Assembly: GCA_030710605.1 (NCBI GenBank)
Contig: CP092874.1
Coordinates: forward strand, 68,071,011-68,135,010
Source of the DNA: Cordylochernes scorpioides
Lineage: Eukaryota > Arthropoda > Arachnida > Pseudoscorpiones > Chernetidae
Direction: 5' to 3'
DNA length: 64,000 nucleotides
The notes under the pieces were generated by a model. That model was not told the DNA's origin, did no database searches, and saw nothing but the letters and a program-made list of their open reading frames with translations. Made by a program: the position numbers and the translations under genes. Positions 28,994 through 39,960 of this stretch are shown here, in pieces (positions within the stretch are counted from its first letter, which is position 1; every line of letters starts with the position of its first letter).

Positions 28994-29861
28994 TCAATTA
29001 GCGCATGAAGCCTAAATTACAACGTAAAAAAAAACAATAACACTTGAAACATTGTGCAATGGCACTGCAAAGTGAAACTTAAACTAACAAGAAACAAAAG
29101 CACATAGACGCGATCCTATAGGCGCCCGCCGATCCTCGCCGCTGCCGTAATGCCTTTTTAGCTGTAAAGTTGTAAGTAAAAAACATTCAACTGTCGAAAT
29201 TCAAATTTTAAAATGGTCAAACTATCGGAAGTATCGTATTATCGAGAGTGTCGAATTGCGGTTTGTTATTTGACAGGCCAGAGGTCAGGACATCAGAACA
29301 TGGTCGAATTAACGTTGAGTGTCGAATTAACGAGGTTATACTGTATAATTTTAACAGAGTATTTAAAAATAAAAATAATAGAATTTTCAAATATCATTGT
29401 GAAAATTTCCCATTTCATTTTTATATTTTAAAAACACACAAAGTTTGGAGTGGAACGTTTCACAAGAGTGACTCCACGGCACCAATTTATAATTGTGACG
29501 AATAGCATTTGAATAAAAATATTTAATCGGGTAAAACCTGGGCATTGCCCAGGTCATTCGGCTAGTATATAATAGAATTGATATGCGATATTGATTTAAA
29601 AATGATTCAAATAATTTTAAATACTAGTTTGATCTACTAAAAAAAAAAGAACAGATTGCACATATCTTTGGAACCAATGGTAAATGCATAGTAACAGAGC
29701 AAGATAAAGCTGTTAAGATAATACAATATGAAATTTTATTGTCAAAGGGACATAAAACTAGTGTAGACTTAGGAGAAGTGGAACAACTTTTGACCAGCTT
29801 GATTTTTTTATTTAGTTTATTTGCTAGTATTTAGACTTATCAAATATCAATTAAACACATA

Positions 29862-30019
29862 CAGTAGAACCTCCATGAGAGGACACCTCTTTATAAAGGA
29901 CAAACTTCATCTCCAAAATTAGCATTTTTACTATTTAGAAACTCTCTGGTAAGAGGAAACAACTCCTAAAGGACACTCTGGCTCAGCAATTAGGTGTCCT
30001 TTATAGGGAGGTTCTACCG
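29862..30019. mobile_element. 158-bp MITE, duplicated copy
   Basis: Same insertion as 4188-4345, duplicated with its surroundings; ends CAGTAGAACCTCC and GGGAGGTTCTACCG with TA on both sides. It therefore predates the duplication. Confidence 0.78.
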
Positions 30020-30107
30020 TATATCCATTAATTGGCCTAATATTACCTCTTTTTGTGTATATTATCTGCATCTTAATCATTATTCTTTTTATTAATATTT
30101 TATTGTG

Positions 30108-31605
30108 GAACAATTCTATCACCGAATTCATTGAAATTCGTTCGGGGGTCCTCCAAGGTGACCCACTATCCCCATGCCTATTCCTACTCTTTATTAATGA
30201 TTTGATTAAAATATTTGATGACTCTGGGTTGTCAGGAAGATACTTACCCAATTTCGGAAACATACACCTCCTTATATGCCGACGATATTGTTTTGATCGT
30301 TGATTCTAAAATAAACCTTCAATTGAAAATCAATATACTGAAAACCTATCTAGAAACTAACTTACTAACTCTGAACGAAAATAAGTCAAGAATAATGGTT
30401 TTCCGTAATGGAGGAAAGGTGGCGCGTTCAGAAAGATGGTATTGGGGTCAAAGTCCTTTAAGTGTAACATCAAAATATACGTACCTGGGCTACCCGCTCA
30501 CCCCTTCGATTTCTTTCATTCAAGTTGCCTTAAATTATAGAGGCAGGACCATAGCCGCGATGGGTGCTGTGGGGGAGATTATTCTGAGGTCCAAGCTCAA
30601 ATCCTTCCATGCAAGTATGAGATTGTTGGATTCTATGATCTTGACAGTCCTACTCTATGAGGCTCCAATCTGGGCACATGATCAAGCCTTAATCTTAGAT
30701 AGAATCCAGGATACCTTTCTCAGACGTTTTCTGTGCCTTCCAAGCTATACTCCGGGCTATATTTTGAGGGCTGAAACAGGAAGAAACTCTCTTGATATCA
30801 CAGTGAAAAAACTAACTTTAAAATTCTGGACTAGAATTTTGAAAATGGATGGCAGCAGGCTACCTTCAATTTGTTTGGCACATTTGTGGGACATTTCAAT
30901 TTCTTCAAAACAGAATATCGGACTGGTAAAAAGTATAACAGTGCTACTCAATACCACCGGTTTCTCATGGCTTGTTGGATGTACAGACTTTAATATTCTA
31001 CAAAGATACATCCCCCAAATTATTAGAACAATAATCGATCAGTCTTTGCAGATGGATTATGTAAGAATAAGAAAATCAGTACACTACTCTCACTATAAAT
31101 ACTTTCATTCATCACTTACAATGGAACGCTATCTGAATGACAATATCCCCCTAACCTTAAAGAGAATCATTGCACAAGTAAGAAGCCTTTTTGTAGTAAA
31201 GAGAATTAATCATGTTTCACCATTGAAAACTAGGACCATAAAATGCACCTTATGCAACGGGGAATTTAGTTTTGATTTTCCACACTACATGTTCTACTGC
31301 ACGGCAATGGAAGAAGAAAGAGAAATTCTTCGTCAATAGACAGGCTATAATAGCAATTCGCCTTATGTTTTAATGGCAAAAGTCGTAAAATCCAGACCCT
31401 TTGCATTCGCTTTTTATAAATACTGGAAACCAGCTCAATCAAAATGTTTAGCAGAGATACCGGATCCAACTCAATAATTGGTCGAGGTCAATACCCAATA
31501 TTTGTAAATAACTATGATGCTAATCTGTTATTTATTTATTTTGTCCTACCGGGAGAATCCTGTATGGCACGTGTGCCCAATAAAGGCTATTGTTGTAGTT
31601 GTTGT
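30108..31605 (+). mobile_element. 5'-truncated LINE
   Basis: Flanked by a 14-bp duplication AATATTTTATTGTG (30094-30107, 31606-31619). The empty site is in copy 1 near 4425. It ends in a TTG-rich tail (ATTGTTGTAGTTGTTGT). It carries the second half of the reverse transcriptase and the C-terminus. Absent from copy 1, so it inserted after the duplication. Confidence 0.88.
30110..31339 (+). pseudogene. LINE reverse transcriptase, C-terminal half
   Basis: Begins in one frame with GVLQGDPLSPCLFLLFIND (RT motif B), then continues in another frame with YADDIVLIVDSKINLQLK (catalytic YADD) after a 1-base shift near 30215-30260. The 374-codon frame (30215-31339) covers palm, thumb and the end, finishing with CTLCNGEFSFDFPHYMFYC. 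The element would copy its own RNA at nicked target DNA. Endonuclease and RT N-terminus are missing by 5' truncation. LINE clade is not assigned. Confidence 0.85.
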
Positions 31606-32429
31606 AATATTTTATTGTGAATTTATAACCACTTTCCCTTTGATTTAGACTTCAAGTTGATCACTTTGGGGGGAGGACAGTGTCTGTTATATAAATAATT
31701 CACAATTTATAAAGAAAATCCAGTTTATTTATTTTATGTAAAATACATCTATATGCATGTGATGAGAGAGAGAGAGAGAAATTAGTAGCAATATTTATTC
31801 AATACATAATATTTTTTCTCAAATGTTTTATATCCAATTATTTCACAAAGGTGTAGGTATTTTTGCAGTTAGTTAGCATAATAAGATATCTGGTCTAATT
31901 TTCACTAAAAGGCTTTTTTTTTAAATGTTTACTGACTATAATTTAATTCCATCTTTAATTCACCTATATATATATAAAAATATTTATCCTATTGGCGTTT
32001 TATTTAAAAAGTTGGACTATTTTTATTATTCACACTGGTGGGTCCTGTGTTTTTAGTGTCAAAGATGTATTGTTTCAAAATCACATTGAGGGCAACTGTG
32101 GACACTCAACAGTGTGGGTTCTAATATGTTTTCCTAAGGCGCATGAGCTTATTGCTCTGTAATCACAATCAGGACAAAGATGAAGTCACACACCAGTGTG
32201 GGTTCTAATATGCTTTTTTAAAACACTAGGGCGATTTGTGCTAAAATAACAGTGAGGACAAAGGTGGGGCTTCTCACCTGTGTGGATTTTAATGTCTTCT
32301 TAAAGTACTAGATATTATTGCTCTGTAATCACAATGAGGACAAAGGTAGGGCTTCTCACCAGTGTGGGTTCTAATATGAGTCTTTAAGCTGTCAAGATGT
32401 ATTGTTCTAAAATCACAGTGAGGGCAAAG

Positions 32430-32792
32430 TTAGGGCTTCTCACCAGTGTGGATTTTATGTTTTCTTAAAGTACTAGAGCTTATTGCTCTGTAATCACAAT
32501 GAGAACAAAGGTAAGGTTTCTCACCAGTGTGGGTTCTAATATGTTTTTTTAAGGTGCTTGGGGTAATAGCTCTGTAATCACAATTAGGACAAAGGTGGGG
32601 CTTCTCACCAGTATGGGTTCTAATATGATATCTTAAGGCACTTGAGCCCTTTGCTCTGTAATCACAATGAGGACAAAGGTGAGGTTTCTCACCAGTATGG
32701 GTACTAATATGATATCTTAAGGCACTTGAGCTTATTGCTCTGTAATCACAGTGAGGGCAAATGTGAGGTTTCGCACCAGTGTGTGTCCACAT
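32430..32792 (-). pseudogene. detached zinc-finger block
   Basis: Four and a half fingers in frame (RAISSSALRYH, RAKGSSALRYH, RAITPSTLKKH, RAISSSTLRKH), almost the same as the end of the 33492-34820 ORF, so this is an internal duplication of the array tail. It is bounded on the right by an inverted copy. Confidence 0.7.
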
Positions 32793-33043
32793 TGTGATTA
32801 CAGAGCAAAGGGCTCAAGTGCCTTAAGATATCATATTAGAACCCATACTGGTGAGAAGCCCCACCTTTGTCCTAATTGTGATTACAGAGCTATAACCCCA
32901 AGCACCTTAAAAAAACATATTAGAACCCACACTGGTGAGAAACCTTACCTTTGTTCTCAATATACATTCTTTTCTGTATAATATAAATATAAAAACGTTT
33001 TTAGTTACATTATATATGTTAGATTTAGATTTTGGGGTGTGAA
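32784..33043 (+). repeat. inverted finger block joined to piggyBac scrap
   Basis: 32784-32961 reads plus-strand fingers (CPHCDYRAKGSSALRYH, CPNCDYRAITPSTLKKH) and is the reverse complement of about 32500-32675. It runs straight into 32961-33043, which is the reverse complement of 27762-27843 (ATATTTATATTATACAG side), an internal piece of the piggyBac without its terminal repeat. Minus-strand fingers resume at once after it. Confidence 0.8.
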
Positions 33044-33491
33044 TTGTCCTATAATCACAGTGAGGGCAAAGGTGAGGTCTCTCACCAGTGTGGGTTCTAA
33101 TATGTTTTCTTAAAGTACCAGAGCATATTGTTCTATAATCACAATAAGGACAAAGGTGAGGTCTCTCACCAGTGTGGGTTCTAATATGTTTTCTTAAAGT
33201 ACCAGAGCATATTGTTCTATAATCACAATAAGGACAAAGGTAAGGTTTCTCATCAGTGTGGGTTTTAATGTGACATTTTAAATCACTAGTGTGATTTGTC
33301 CTATAATCACAGTGAGGGCAAAGGTGAGGTGTCTCACTAGTGTGGGTTATAATATGATATCTTAAGGCACTTGAGCTTATTGCTCTGTAATCACAATGAG
33401 GACAAAGGTAGGGCTTCTCACCAGTGTGGGTTCTAATATGAGTCTTTAAGCTGTCAAGATGTATTGTTCTAAAATCACAGTGAGGGCAAAG

Positions 33492-34820
33492 TTAGGGCTT
33501 CTCACCAGTGTGGATTTTATCATGTTTTCTTAAAGTACTAGAGCTTATTGCTCTGTAATCACAATGAGAACAAAGGTAAGGTTTCTCACCAGTGTGGGTT
33601 CTAATATGTTTTTTTAAGGCACTTGAGCTTATTGCTCTGTAATCACAATTAGGACAAAGGTGGGGCTTCTCACCAGTATGGGTTCTAATATGATATCTTA
33701 AGGCACTTGAGCCCTTTGCTCTGTAATCACAATGAGGACAAAGGTGAGGTTTCTCACCAGTATGGGTATTAATATGATATCTTAAGGCACTTGAGCTTAT
33801 TGCTCTGTAATCACAGTGAGGGCAAATGTGAGGTTTCTCACCAGTGTGAGTTCTAATGTGACATTTTAAATCACTAGTGTGAATTGTCCTATAATCACAG
33901 TGAGGGCAAATGTGAGGTTTCTCACCAGTGTGAGTTCTAATGTGACATTTTAAACCACCAGTGTGATTTGTCCTATAATCACAGTGAGGGCAAAGGTGAG
34001 GTCTCTCACCAGTGTGAGTTCTAATATGTCTTCTTAAAGTACTAGAGCTTATTGCTCTATAATCACAATGAGGACAAAGGTAAGGTTTCTCATCAGTGTG
34101 GGTTCTAATGTGTTTTTTTAAATCACTAGGGTGATTTGTCCTATAATCACAGTGAGGGCAAAGGTAGGGCTTCTCACCAGTGTGGGTTCTAATATGAGTC
34201 TTTAAGCTTTCAAGATATATTGTTCTAAAATCACAATGAGGGCAAAGGTGGGGCTTCTCACCAGTGTGGGTTCTAATATGTCTTCTTAAAGTACTAGAGC
34301 TTATTGCTCTATAATCACAATGAGGACAAAGGTGAGGTTTCTCACCAGTGTGAGTTCTAATATGTGTTCTTAAAGTAGTAGAGCTTATTGCTCTATAATC
34401 ACAATGAGGACAAAGGTGAGGCTTCTCACCAGTGTGAGTTCTAATGTGAAATTTTAAATCACCAGGGTGATTTGTCCTATAATCACAGTGAGGACAAAGG
34501 TGAGGTCTCTCACTAGTGTGGGTTCTAATATGTCTCTTTAAGCTACCAAGTTGCATTGTTCTATGATCACAATGAGGGCATTGGTGAAGCTTCTCATCAG
34601 TGTGAATTTTAATAGGACTTTTTAAATTAGAAGTGCACTTTGTACTATATTCACAGAGAGGGCAGAATTTGAGTTTTTCACCTGCATGTTTTCTCTGGTG
34701 TATTATTGAATATTTCTTATATATTGTTCGGAAATCACAGATGAAACAGGTAAAATGTTTTTCTACTGTGTTTTTGTGTGTGTTGAATAAAATGTCCTTG
34801 ATGAATCTGGTGTCATACAA
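33492..34820 (-). CDS. C2H2 zinc-finger ORF, 442 aa
   Basis: About 13 canonical fingers (CPHC, 12 residues, HIRTH, TGEKP) after an intact first finger CFICDFRTIYKKYSIIHQRKH and one with a missing His. Alternating TNHPSDLK and AISSSTLR types as in the paralogue, but order and number differ, so fingers have been gained and lost since duplication. The ORF ends at GEKP followed by a stop, a point change within a linker. An alternative start or upstream exon could keep it expressed, but the loss of the N-terminal frame argues for decay. Confidence 0.65.
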   Translation of the reverse strand: MYDTRFIKDILFNTHKNTVEKHFTCFICDFRTIYKKYSIIHQRKHAGEKLKFCPLCEYSTKCTSNLKSPIKIHTDEKLHQCPHCDHRTMQLGSLKRHIRTHTSERPHLCPHCDYRTNHPGDLKFHIRTHTGEKPHLCPHCDYRAISSTTLRTHIRTHTGEKPHLCPHCDYRAISSSTLRRHIRTHTGEKPHLCPHCDFRTIYLESLKTHIRTHTGEKPYLCPHCDYRTNHPSDLKKHIRTHTDEKPYLCPHCDYRAISSSTLRRHIRTHTGERPHLCPHCDYRTNHTGGLKCHIRTHTGEKPHICPHCDYRTIHTSDLKCHIRTHTGEKPHICPHCDYRAISSSALRYHINTHTGEKPHLCPHCDYRAKGSSALRYHIRTHTGEKPHLCPNCDYRAISSSALKKHIRTHTGEKPYLCSHCDYRAISSSTLRKHDKIHTGEKP

Positions 34821-35243
34821 GTAGGAATCTTTGCATTTGACTGGTTCACCATTTCTGCTACAGATGTGGCCAGATTCCTCTTACTGCTCTCAGAGGAGTA
34901 CTTGTATTCACTGAGAGATGCTGCACCAGACTCATCATTAGTAAATATTTATTTTGGGTTGTAATAAAAATGATTGAAATCATGTATCATAAGGCCTGTT
35001 GTGAGTTGGCAGATATATTGAGTAGTTGCTCTTCAATAGATAGTGATTTTTCATTGACTACAAACAGTAATATATTAAGTTGAATAAAATATTGTGGTAA
35101 AGAAATAATTTATTATTTAATTTAATTACTCAATGGAAATATTTGGAAACAGATTTATTATTTTATCATCATTTAGTTGCCTAGCTTGCTTGCTTGATAG
35201 TTGTAGATAGCTTAGTTAATTTATTAATATTTGTCAACTGGTC

Positions 35244-38075
35244 GTGAAGGCATCAATAAATACTTTCACACCTTCAGATATACAAAGACTTGATTTCATC
35301 GCTACAACTGGTGGAGAAGCTGGACCAATATCCCTTATGAAAAAAAAAAAAAGAAAAATTGAATCTCTTCAGCAAGAAGAAACAAACATGAACATAAAGA
35401 AAGAAGCAACCACTCAGGTAGGTTCATTTTTTGCACAACAACTACCTAGAAACCCCTCGATGTTCTCTGGAGAGGGTGTTGAAGATCCCAGTAACTGGTT
35501 GAAAGAGTACGAACGTGTGGCAAAGCACAACCAATGGGATGAAACCCTTTGTCTCGCCAACGTTTACTTGTATCCGACTGGTACTGCTCTCAAATGGTTT
35601 GAGAACAATGAGGAGAGCATCCTTACCTGGACAGAGTTCATGTCCCAGTTAAAATCAGTCTTCGGAAAAAACAAAAACTTGAGGCCACGAGCTGAGAAAA
35701 CCTTAAAAGTTCCCGCACAATTAAAAGGTGAAAGCACCGAATTTTATATTCAAGACATCCTGCGCCTCTGCAAAGAGGTAAATCCGCAAATTAATGAGGA
35801 AGATAAAATATCCCATCTGATGGAAGGGAAGCTGAGGAGCTCTACCAGGTTCTCCCAAGGGATGTGCATAACACTGAGCAATTCGTCACCGAGTGTCGCC
35901 GCATTGAAGCTCTACATTGTAAGCGAGTGACCCCAACCAGGTACAAGCGACTACCAAATGTGGTATCTCTCAGTGATCATTAAGACAGGGCAGATCTTTC
36001 ATCTATGATTAGGCAAATTGTTCATGAGGAGGTACAGCAGGCATTAGGCTCAACTCGAGAGGAACCAAAAATTGCTGCCATCGAAGATATGGTGAAGGAG
36101 GATATTGGAAGAACCCTGGCGCCAATCTCAAAGTCTAGGAGAAGTCCCCCACAGAAGGAAAGACCCCAACAATTTTTTAATACTAGATATGATGCCCAAA
36201 CAATAAGACCGCACCTTGAACCTCGGAACCTAAAACAAGGAGGAAGACGCGACACAAACGAATGGCGAACCACTGAAGGAAAGCCGATTTGATTCCATTG
36301 CGGACACCCTGGTCACGTCGTCCGCTACTGCCGTGATAGACAAAGACAAAACTAGGAAAGGCGTAACGAATACTACCAAAATATACAAGAACCAAGGACG
36401 TTCTTTAACTCTCGATCCGATTTCAAGAAACAAAATGATGATGTGCAAAAAACTGCAAGCCGCTATCGAAGCCCTTCCCCGAACCCTGGTCATAAAGGAA
36501 ATTTTTCGTCGTCTGCTAGGAGATCTAGCCAGTCTCCTCGCCGTTCCTGTCAATAAAACTAGAAGATGAATCCTATTTTGGAGGTAAGGCCGCAAAATTT
36601 AGAAATCATCCCTTGTAGACTAAAATAGAATTAAAAGAAAATTACATAGACATTAAAATAGAAGGAAAAATGACGCGTGACCTTGTCGACTCAGGAGCCT
36701 CATATTATGTCATATCTGAGAGGTTCAGACTGAAGCTAAGAAAAATAATTTTTGCCGAAACTGACGTAACATTATGAGTAACCAACGGTAAAATTGTAAG
36801 ACCAAAAGGGTGATGTACGTTGAAACTGAACCTAAATGGACTACAGGAAAAGTTCGATTTTGTCGTTATGGAAGTCTGTAGTCACGATGTTATTCTTGGT
36901 TGGACTTTTTAAAGTTATCCAGAGCAGTAATTGACTCTGCAGATGATACAAATTTTTTTAGAAAAATGTCTTGTTGAGGATACCCCTAAGAACAGCTCAC
37001 CTCTCAACTCGGAATTGGAATATAGAAATATAGAATCGAGCCCGCATCTATTCAGCTAATAGAAGTAGCAAGTCGTGACATTCCTAATGACCCAATTGTG
37101 GTGGCAGAATCTTGGAAAGAGCTATTGCTGGAAAGAGAATTAACGGCTCCCTCCTCTGTCAATTCACTTACAAGTAACCAAGGTAAACTTTGGGTGGTGA
37201 ATTCGAGTCCATATCCGAAACTAATCCCACAGGGGATGTCTTTAACGATAGTGTTGTCATCGAAGATAGTCAAATATGTACTCTAACTGATTGTAACCAA
37301 GTTGAAACAGAGGCGAAACTTTCAGAAGACCCAAAAATTTCAGAATTTTTCATAGATGATTCACTTGATGAATCTCAAAAAGAAAAATTAAGAAATTTGT
37401 TAAAAATTATACAGATATTTTTGAATTTAGTAAAAGAAAGCAAATCAAGGATGTCAATTTTAAACACCGAATTAAAACTGGAGACCACCTACAGACAAAC
37501 AAAGACCTTATCGAGTTGCACCAAGAGAACGCAAAATTATTCAGAATGATGTAAACAAGATGGAAAACTTGACATCATTCAGCTCTCTGAAAGTCCATGA
37601 GCCTCACCGATAGTATCGATAAGAAAAAAAGATGGAAGCTGGAGATTATACGTCGATTACCGCCGCCTGAACAAAATAACAAAGAAGGATGTCTACCCTC
37701 TCCCAAGGATCGACGACACTTTAGACTGCTTATGGGGAGCTAAATTTTATTCCTCCATGGACCTCCAATCAGGGTACTGGCAGATCGACGTAGAAAAATA
37801 GGACCGTGAGAAAACAGCTTTTATAACTCCAGATGGACTGTATGAGTTCAAAGTAATGCCATTTGGGTTATGTAATGCTCCAGCTACCTTCTAACAAATG
37901 ATATATAATCTTCTGAAGGGTCTTAAGAGGACCATTTGTTTGTTTTTACCTCGACGACATTGTTTTTTCAGATGATTTTGAAGAATATCTAAGACGCCTT
38001 CAACTTGTATTAAATTGCCTTAAGAAAACCGGATTATGTCTCAATTCCAAGAAATGCAAGTTTGGTGAACTATCA
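35244..38075 (+). pseudogene. Ty3/Gypsy relic (gag-PR-RT)
   Basis: Same lineage as the element at 55432-60330. Gag: WLKEYERVAKHNQWDETLCL (35500). Zinc knuckle FHCGHPGHVVRYC (36293-36335) with a stop where the first position should be. Protease LVDSGASYYVISERF (36680). RT: WRLYVDYRRLNKITKKDVYP (37640) and [17 protein letters not shown] (37850). Stops and shifts throughout. It ends abruptly at about 38075, where a minus-strand Gypsy relic begins. No LTRs seen. Confidence 0.85.
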
Positions 38076-38587
38076 CGGTCCTTGGTCTTTTTATAGAGGC
38101 AGGGCACTCTGAAGAGTAGCTCTCTTACTTTGACATACGTTGGAAATGGTTCATCCATCATTGCATATAATTGCCTTTTTAGAGTTTGAACAAATTGATC
38201 AGGTAATCCATTTGTGGCTATATGTGCTGGTGCAATTACCTTTAGAAAATACCGTTTTGAGTACAAAATGATTTTAACTGATGCTAACAAAACTTTTGGC
38301 TGGGTCTTACACCATGACATGTAAATTATCCATGGGCTCAAAATATGTTGGAAAGTAATTCTATAGTGTAATTAGTAGTTGGGGTGTTTTGACTATATCA
38401 CATTTATATTTTGTGTCAACAACAATTAAAACAGTAATCTCCTAATGGTCTTGCATAATCTATATGTGAATAGTCCCATTTTTTGTTCGGTTAATCACAG
38501 AGATTATAGTTACCTTTGCAGGCTTTGTCTTATTTTTATCACATGATTCACAATTTATTGAAATTTTCTCAATATCTTTGTTGATGC
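38076..38587 (-). pseudogene. Gypsy integrase relic
   Basis: Minus strand text HIATNGLPDQFVQTLKRQL and MMDEPFPTYVKVRELLFRV is the last part of a Gypsy integrase core and the stretch beyond it. The same segment occurs at 7615-8070. It resumes at 39547 after a nested LTR element. Confidence 0.7.
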
Positions 38588-39541
38588 TGATATATAGCTA
38601 GCAATAAATATGTATATATATAGCAATAAATATGTATATATATATGTTTCTATGAAAATGTTAATCTGCAAGACGCAGGTTATCATCATCCCTTTTTGAT
38701 TTGTTTTTGTCACTTTTTGGCGTTCCGAAAATAAACAATAAAAGGCTGTATCAGAGCTCTTTATTGGGCGTGCGCTTCGAACCAGAGTATCGTTGATACA
38801 TCCCAGCTTGGCATCTAGAGTTAGGGACCAGCAAGCCAGGCAAATGAAGTATGATCGGCGAACCCATTTGGAAGAATTCCAGATAGATGATTTAGTGTGG
38901 TGTAAAAACTTTAGAGGTGGTGATAAATGGATCCCAGGAAAAATTGTGGGCAAGAAGGGAACTAGAGTCTACACCATTTTGATCCACAGACAGGTAAAGG
39001 CCTATCACAGGGATCAAATTAGAAAAAGGTGGAGGAATGGTGAGGAAGATGAGAGTGGAGAGCGTCAACCCGAGCACTCAAGAGGAGCAGGTCCCAGTGC
39101 CATAATCTCGGAGGTTGTACGAGACAGAGGTTATATGGAGTCGCTGTCGCCAGGACTAACTAGCCAGCGGTCGGATCAAGATTCAGAGGTTCAGAGTGAT
39201 ACAGACGATGGAAAGTCATTGGAGCCTTTTCGCTCGCTGGACCCCGAGGCCTTGAAAGAGGAGGGTCCTGTCCTGAGGCGGAACCCACCTCGAGCGAGGA
39301 GACCGCCTGTGAGATTTCGTGTTTGAAGAGAGAAGATGGTGATATATAGCTAGCAATAAATATGTATATATATATATGTTTCTATGAAAATGTTAATCTG
39401 CAAGACGCAGGTTATCATCATCCCTTTTTGATTTGTTTTTGTCCCTTTTTGGCGTTCCGAAAATAAACAATAAAAGGCTGTATCAGACTTTACTAAGACA
39501 ATAAAGATTTGCTAAAAATAAATGTGTACGAAGATGTTGCA
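38588..39541 (+). mobile_element. mini-Gypsy: LTRs plus integrase tail
   Basis: Flanked by GATGC (38583-38587, 39542-39546); the empty site TTGATGCCTTTCCAATATA is present at 8056-8074. The right LTR (39340-39541) is full (202 bp). The left LTR stops after about 170 bp at GGCTGTATCAG and joins directly to the end of the integrase gene, so one deletion removed the LTR edge, primer site, gag and most of pol. A purine tract GAAGAGAGAAGATGG precedes the right LTR. Confidence 0.85.
38761..39326 (+). pseudogene. Gypsy integrase C-terminal domain
   Basis: Frame reads LFIGRALRTRVSLIHPSLAS, then QIDDLVWCKNFRGGDKWIPG and VYTILIHRQVKAYHRDQIRK: the end of the catalytic core region and the small beta-barrel (GPY/F-like) domain of Gypsy integrases. 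A Ser/Pro/acidic tail of about 110 residues follows to RPPVRFRV. There is no start codon of its own; expression is not expected. Confidence 0.75.
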
Positions 39542-39546
39542 GATGC

Positions 39547-39720
39547 CTTTCCAATATATGTGCCTGAAAGCTAATTGTCTCATTTTTGTTATGCCAACAT
39601 GTGTTCATTGAATTTCAGACAGAACTAATCTCAATATTTTGGGGAATATAACTTGTTCTTTAAATAAAATGCCATCTTCTAGATGTATTTAAAATAAATT
39701 ACTAGGTCATTCTGAATATG
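39547..39720 (-). pseudogene. Gypsy relic, continuation
   Basis: Matches 8070-8240 (CCTTTCCAATATATGTG, TTATGCCAACATGTGTTCATTG). It is the right half of the relic split by the mini-Gypsy. Confidence 0.65.
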
Positions 39721-39960
39721 CTGTATGAGCTTTCAAAGTCTTCATCAGATTGAGTTGTGCAAGTATTTAGTATTTCTTTTGATATTACCTGAAATATACT
39801 TCCCAAATTATGGGAATGTTCATCTTGTGCTATATGTCGACGACATTGTCCTGATTGGTGAATCTATGATTGGTTTTGGGGTGAGCGGCAGCTGTTTGTT
39901 ATTACAAAATATCAATACTTAGGATACCCACTTACAACTGCAAACTCACTAAACAAAGTA

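Larger units (their letters stand above)
27067..29343 (-). mobile_element. Tigger/pogo-like element A, internally deleted
   Basis: Left end CAGTGAAACCTCTTTAATTC and right end CGAATTAACGAGGTTATACTG, in a TA duplication (27065-27066, 29344-29345). Matches the fuller copy 39961-42369 at both ends, including GCGCATGATGCC-type and GCCCGCCGAT stretches, but the transposase gene is gone. A piggyBac (27732-28993) sits at the deletion region. Confidence 0.82.
26556..29565 (+). mobile_element. Helitron-like element, second copy, heavily nested
   Basis: Matches the Helitron at 2108-3881 from AGTATGTATGTGTTTGT onward, and ends with a perfect hairpin ACCTGGGCATTGCCCAGGT followed by CGGCTAG (CTAG 29562-29565). 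The first 30 or so bases of the 5' end are missing. Here the foldback insert is absent (empty site near 26843). A Tigger (27067-29343) sits inside. A motif CACAAGAGTGAC occurs on both sides of the Tigger, so part of the Helitron tail is duplicated. Confidence 0.7.
32040..34900 (-). pseudogene. zinc-finger paralogue, decayed
   Basis: Second copy of the 4915-6675 gene. The upstream region is homologous (for example GGTTCACCATTTCTGCTACA in both), but small deletions near 34815 and 34900 break the N-terminal frame. A TAA stop at about 33492 ends the main ORF in the middle of the array. Further finger units continue to 32040 in broken frames. Final bases match the other gene's 3' end including GGGTCCTGTGTTTTTAGTG. 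Confidence 0.8.
29566..35100. repeat. segmental duplication, copy 2
   Basis: Counterpart of 3882-7205. Order is preserved: AT-rich leader, MITE, GA tract, zinc-finger array, upstream flank. Differences are the LINE at 30108-31605, an expanded and rearranged finger array, and lack of the solo LTR. Homology ends just after ATTAAGTTGAATAAAATATTG near 35100. Confidence 0.85.
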
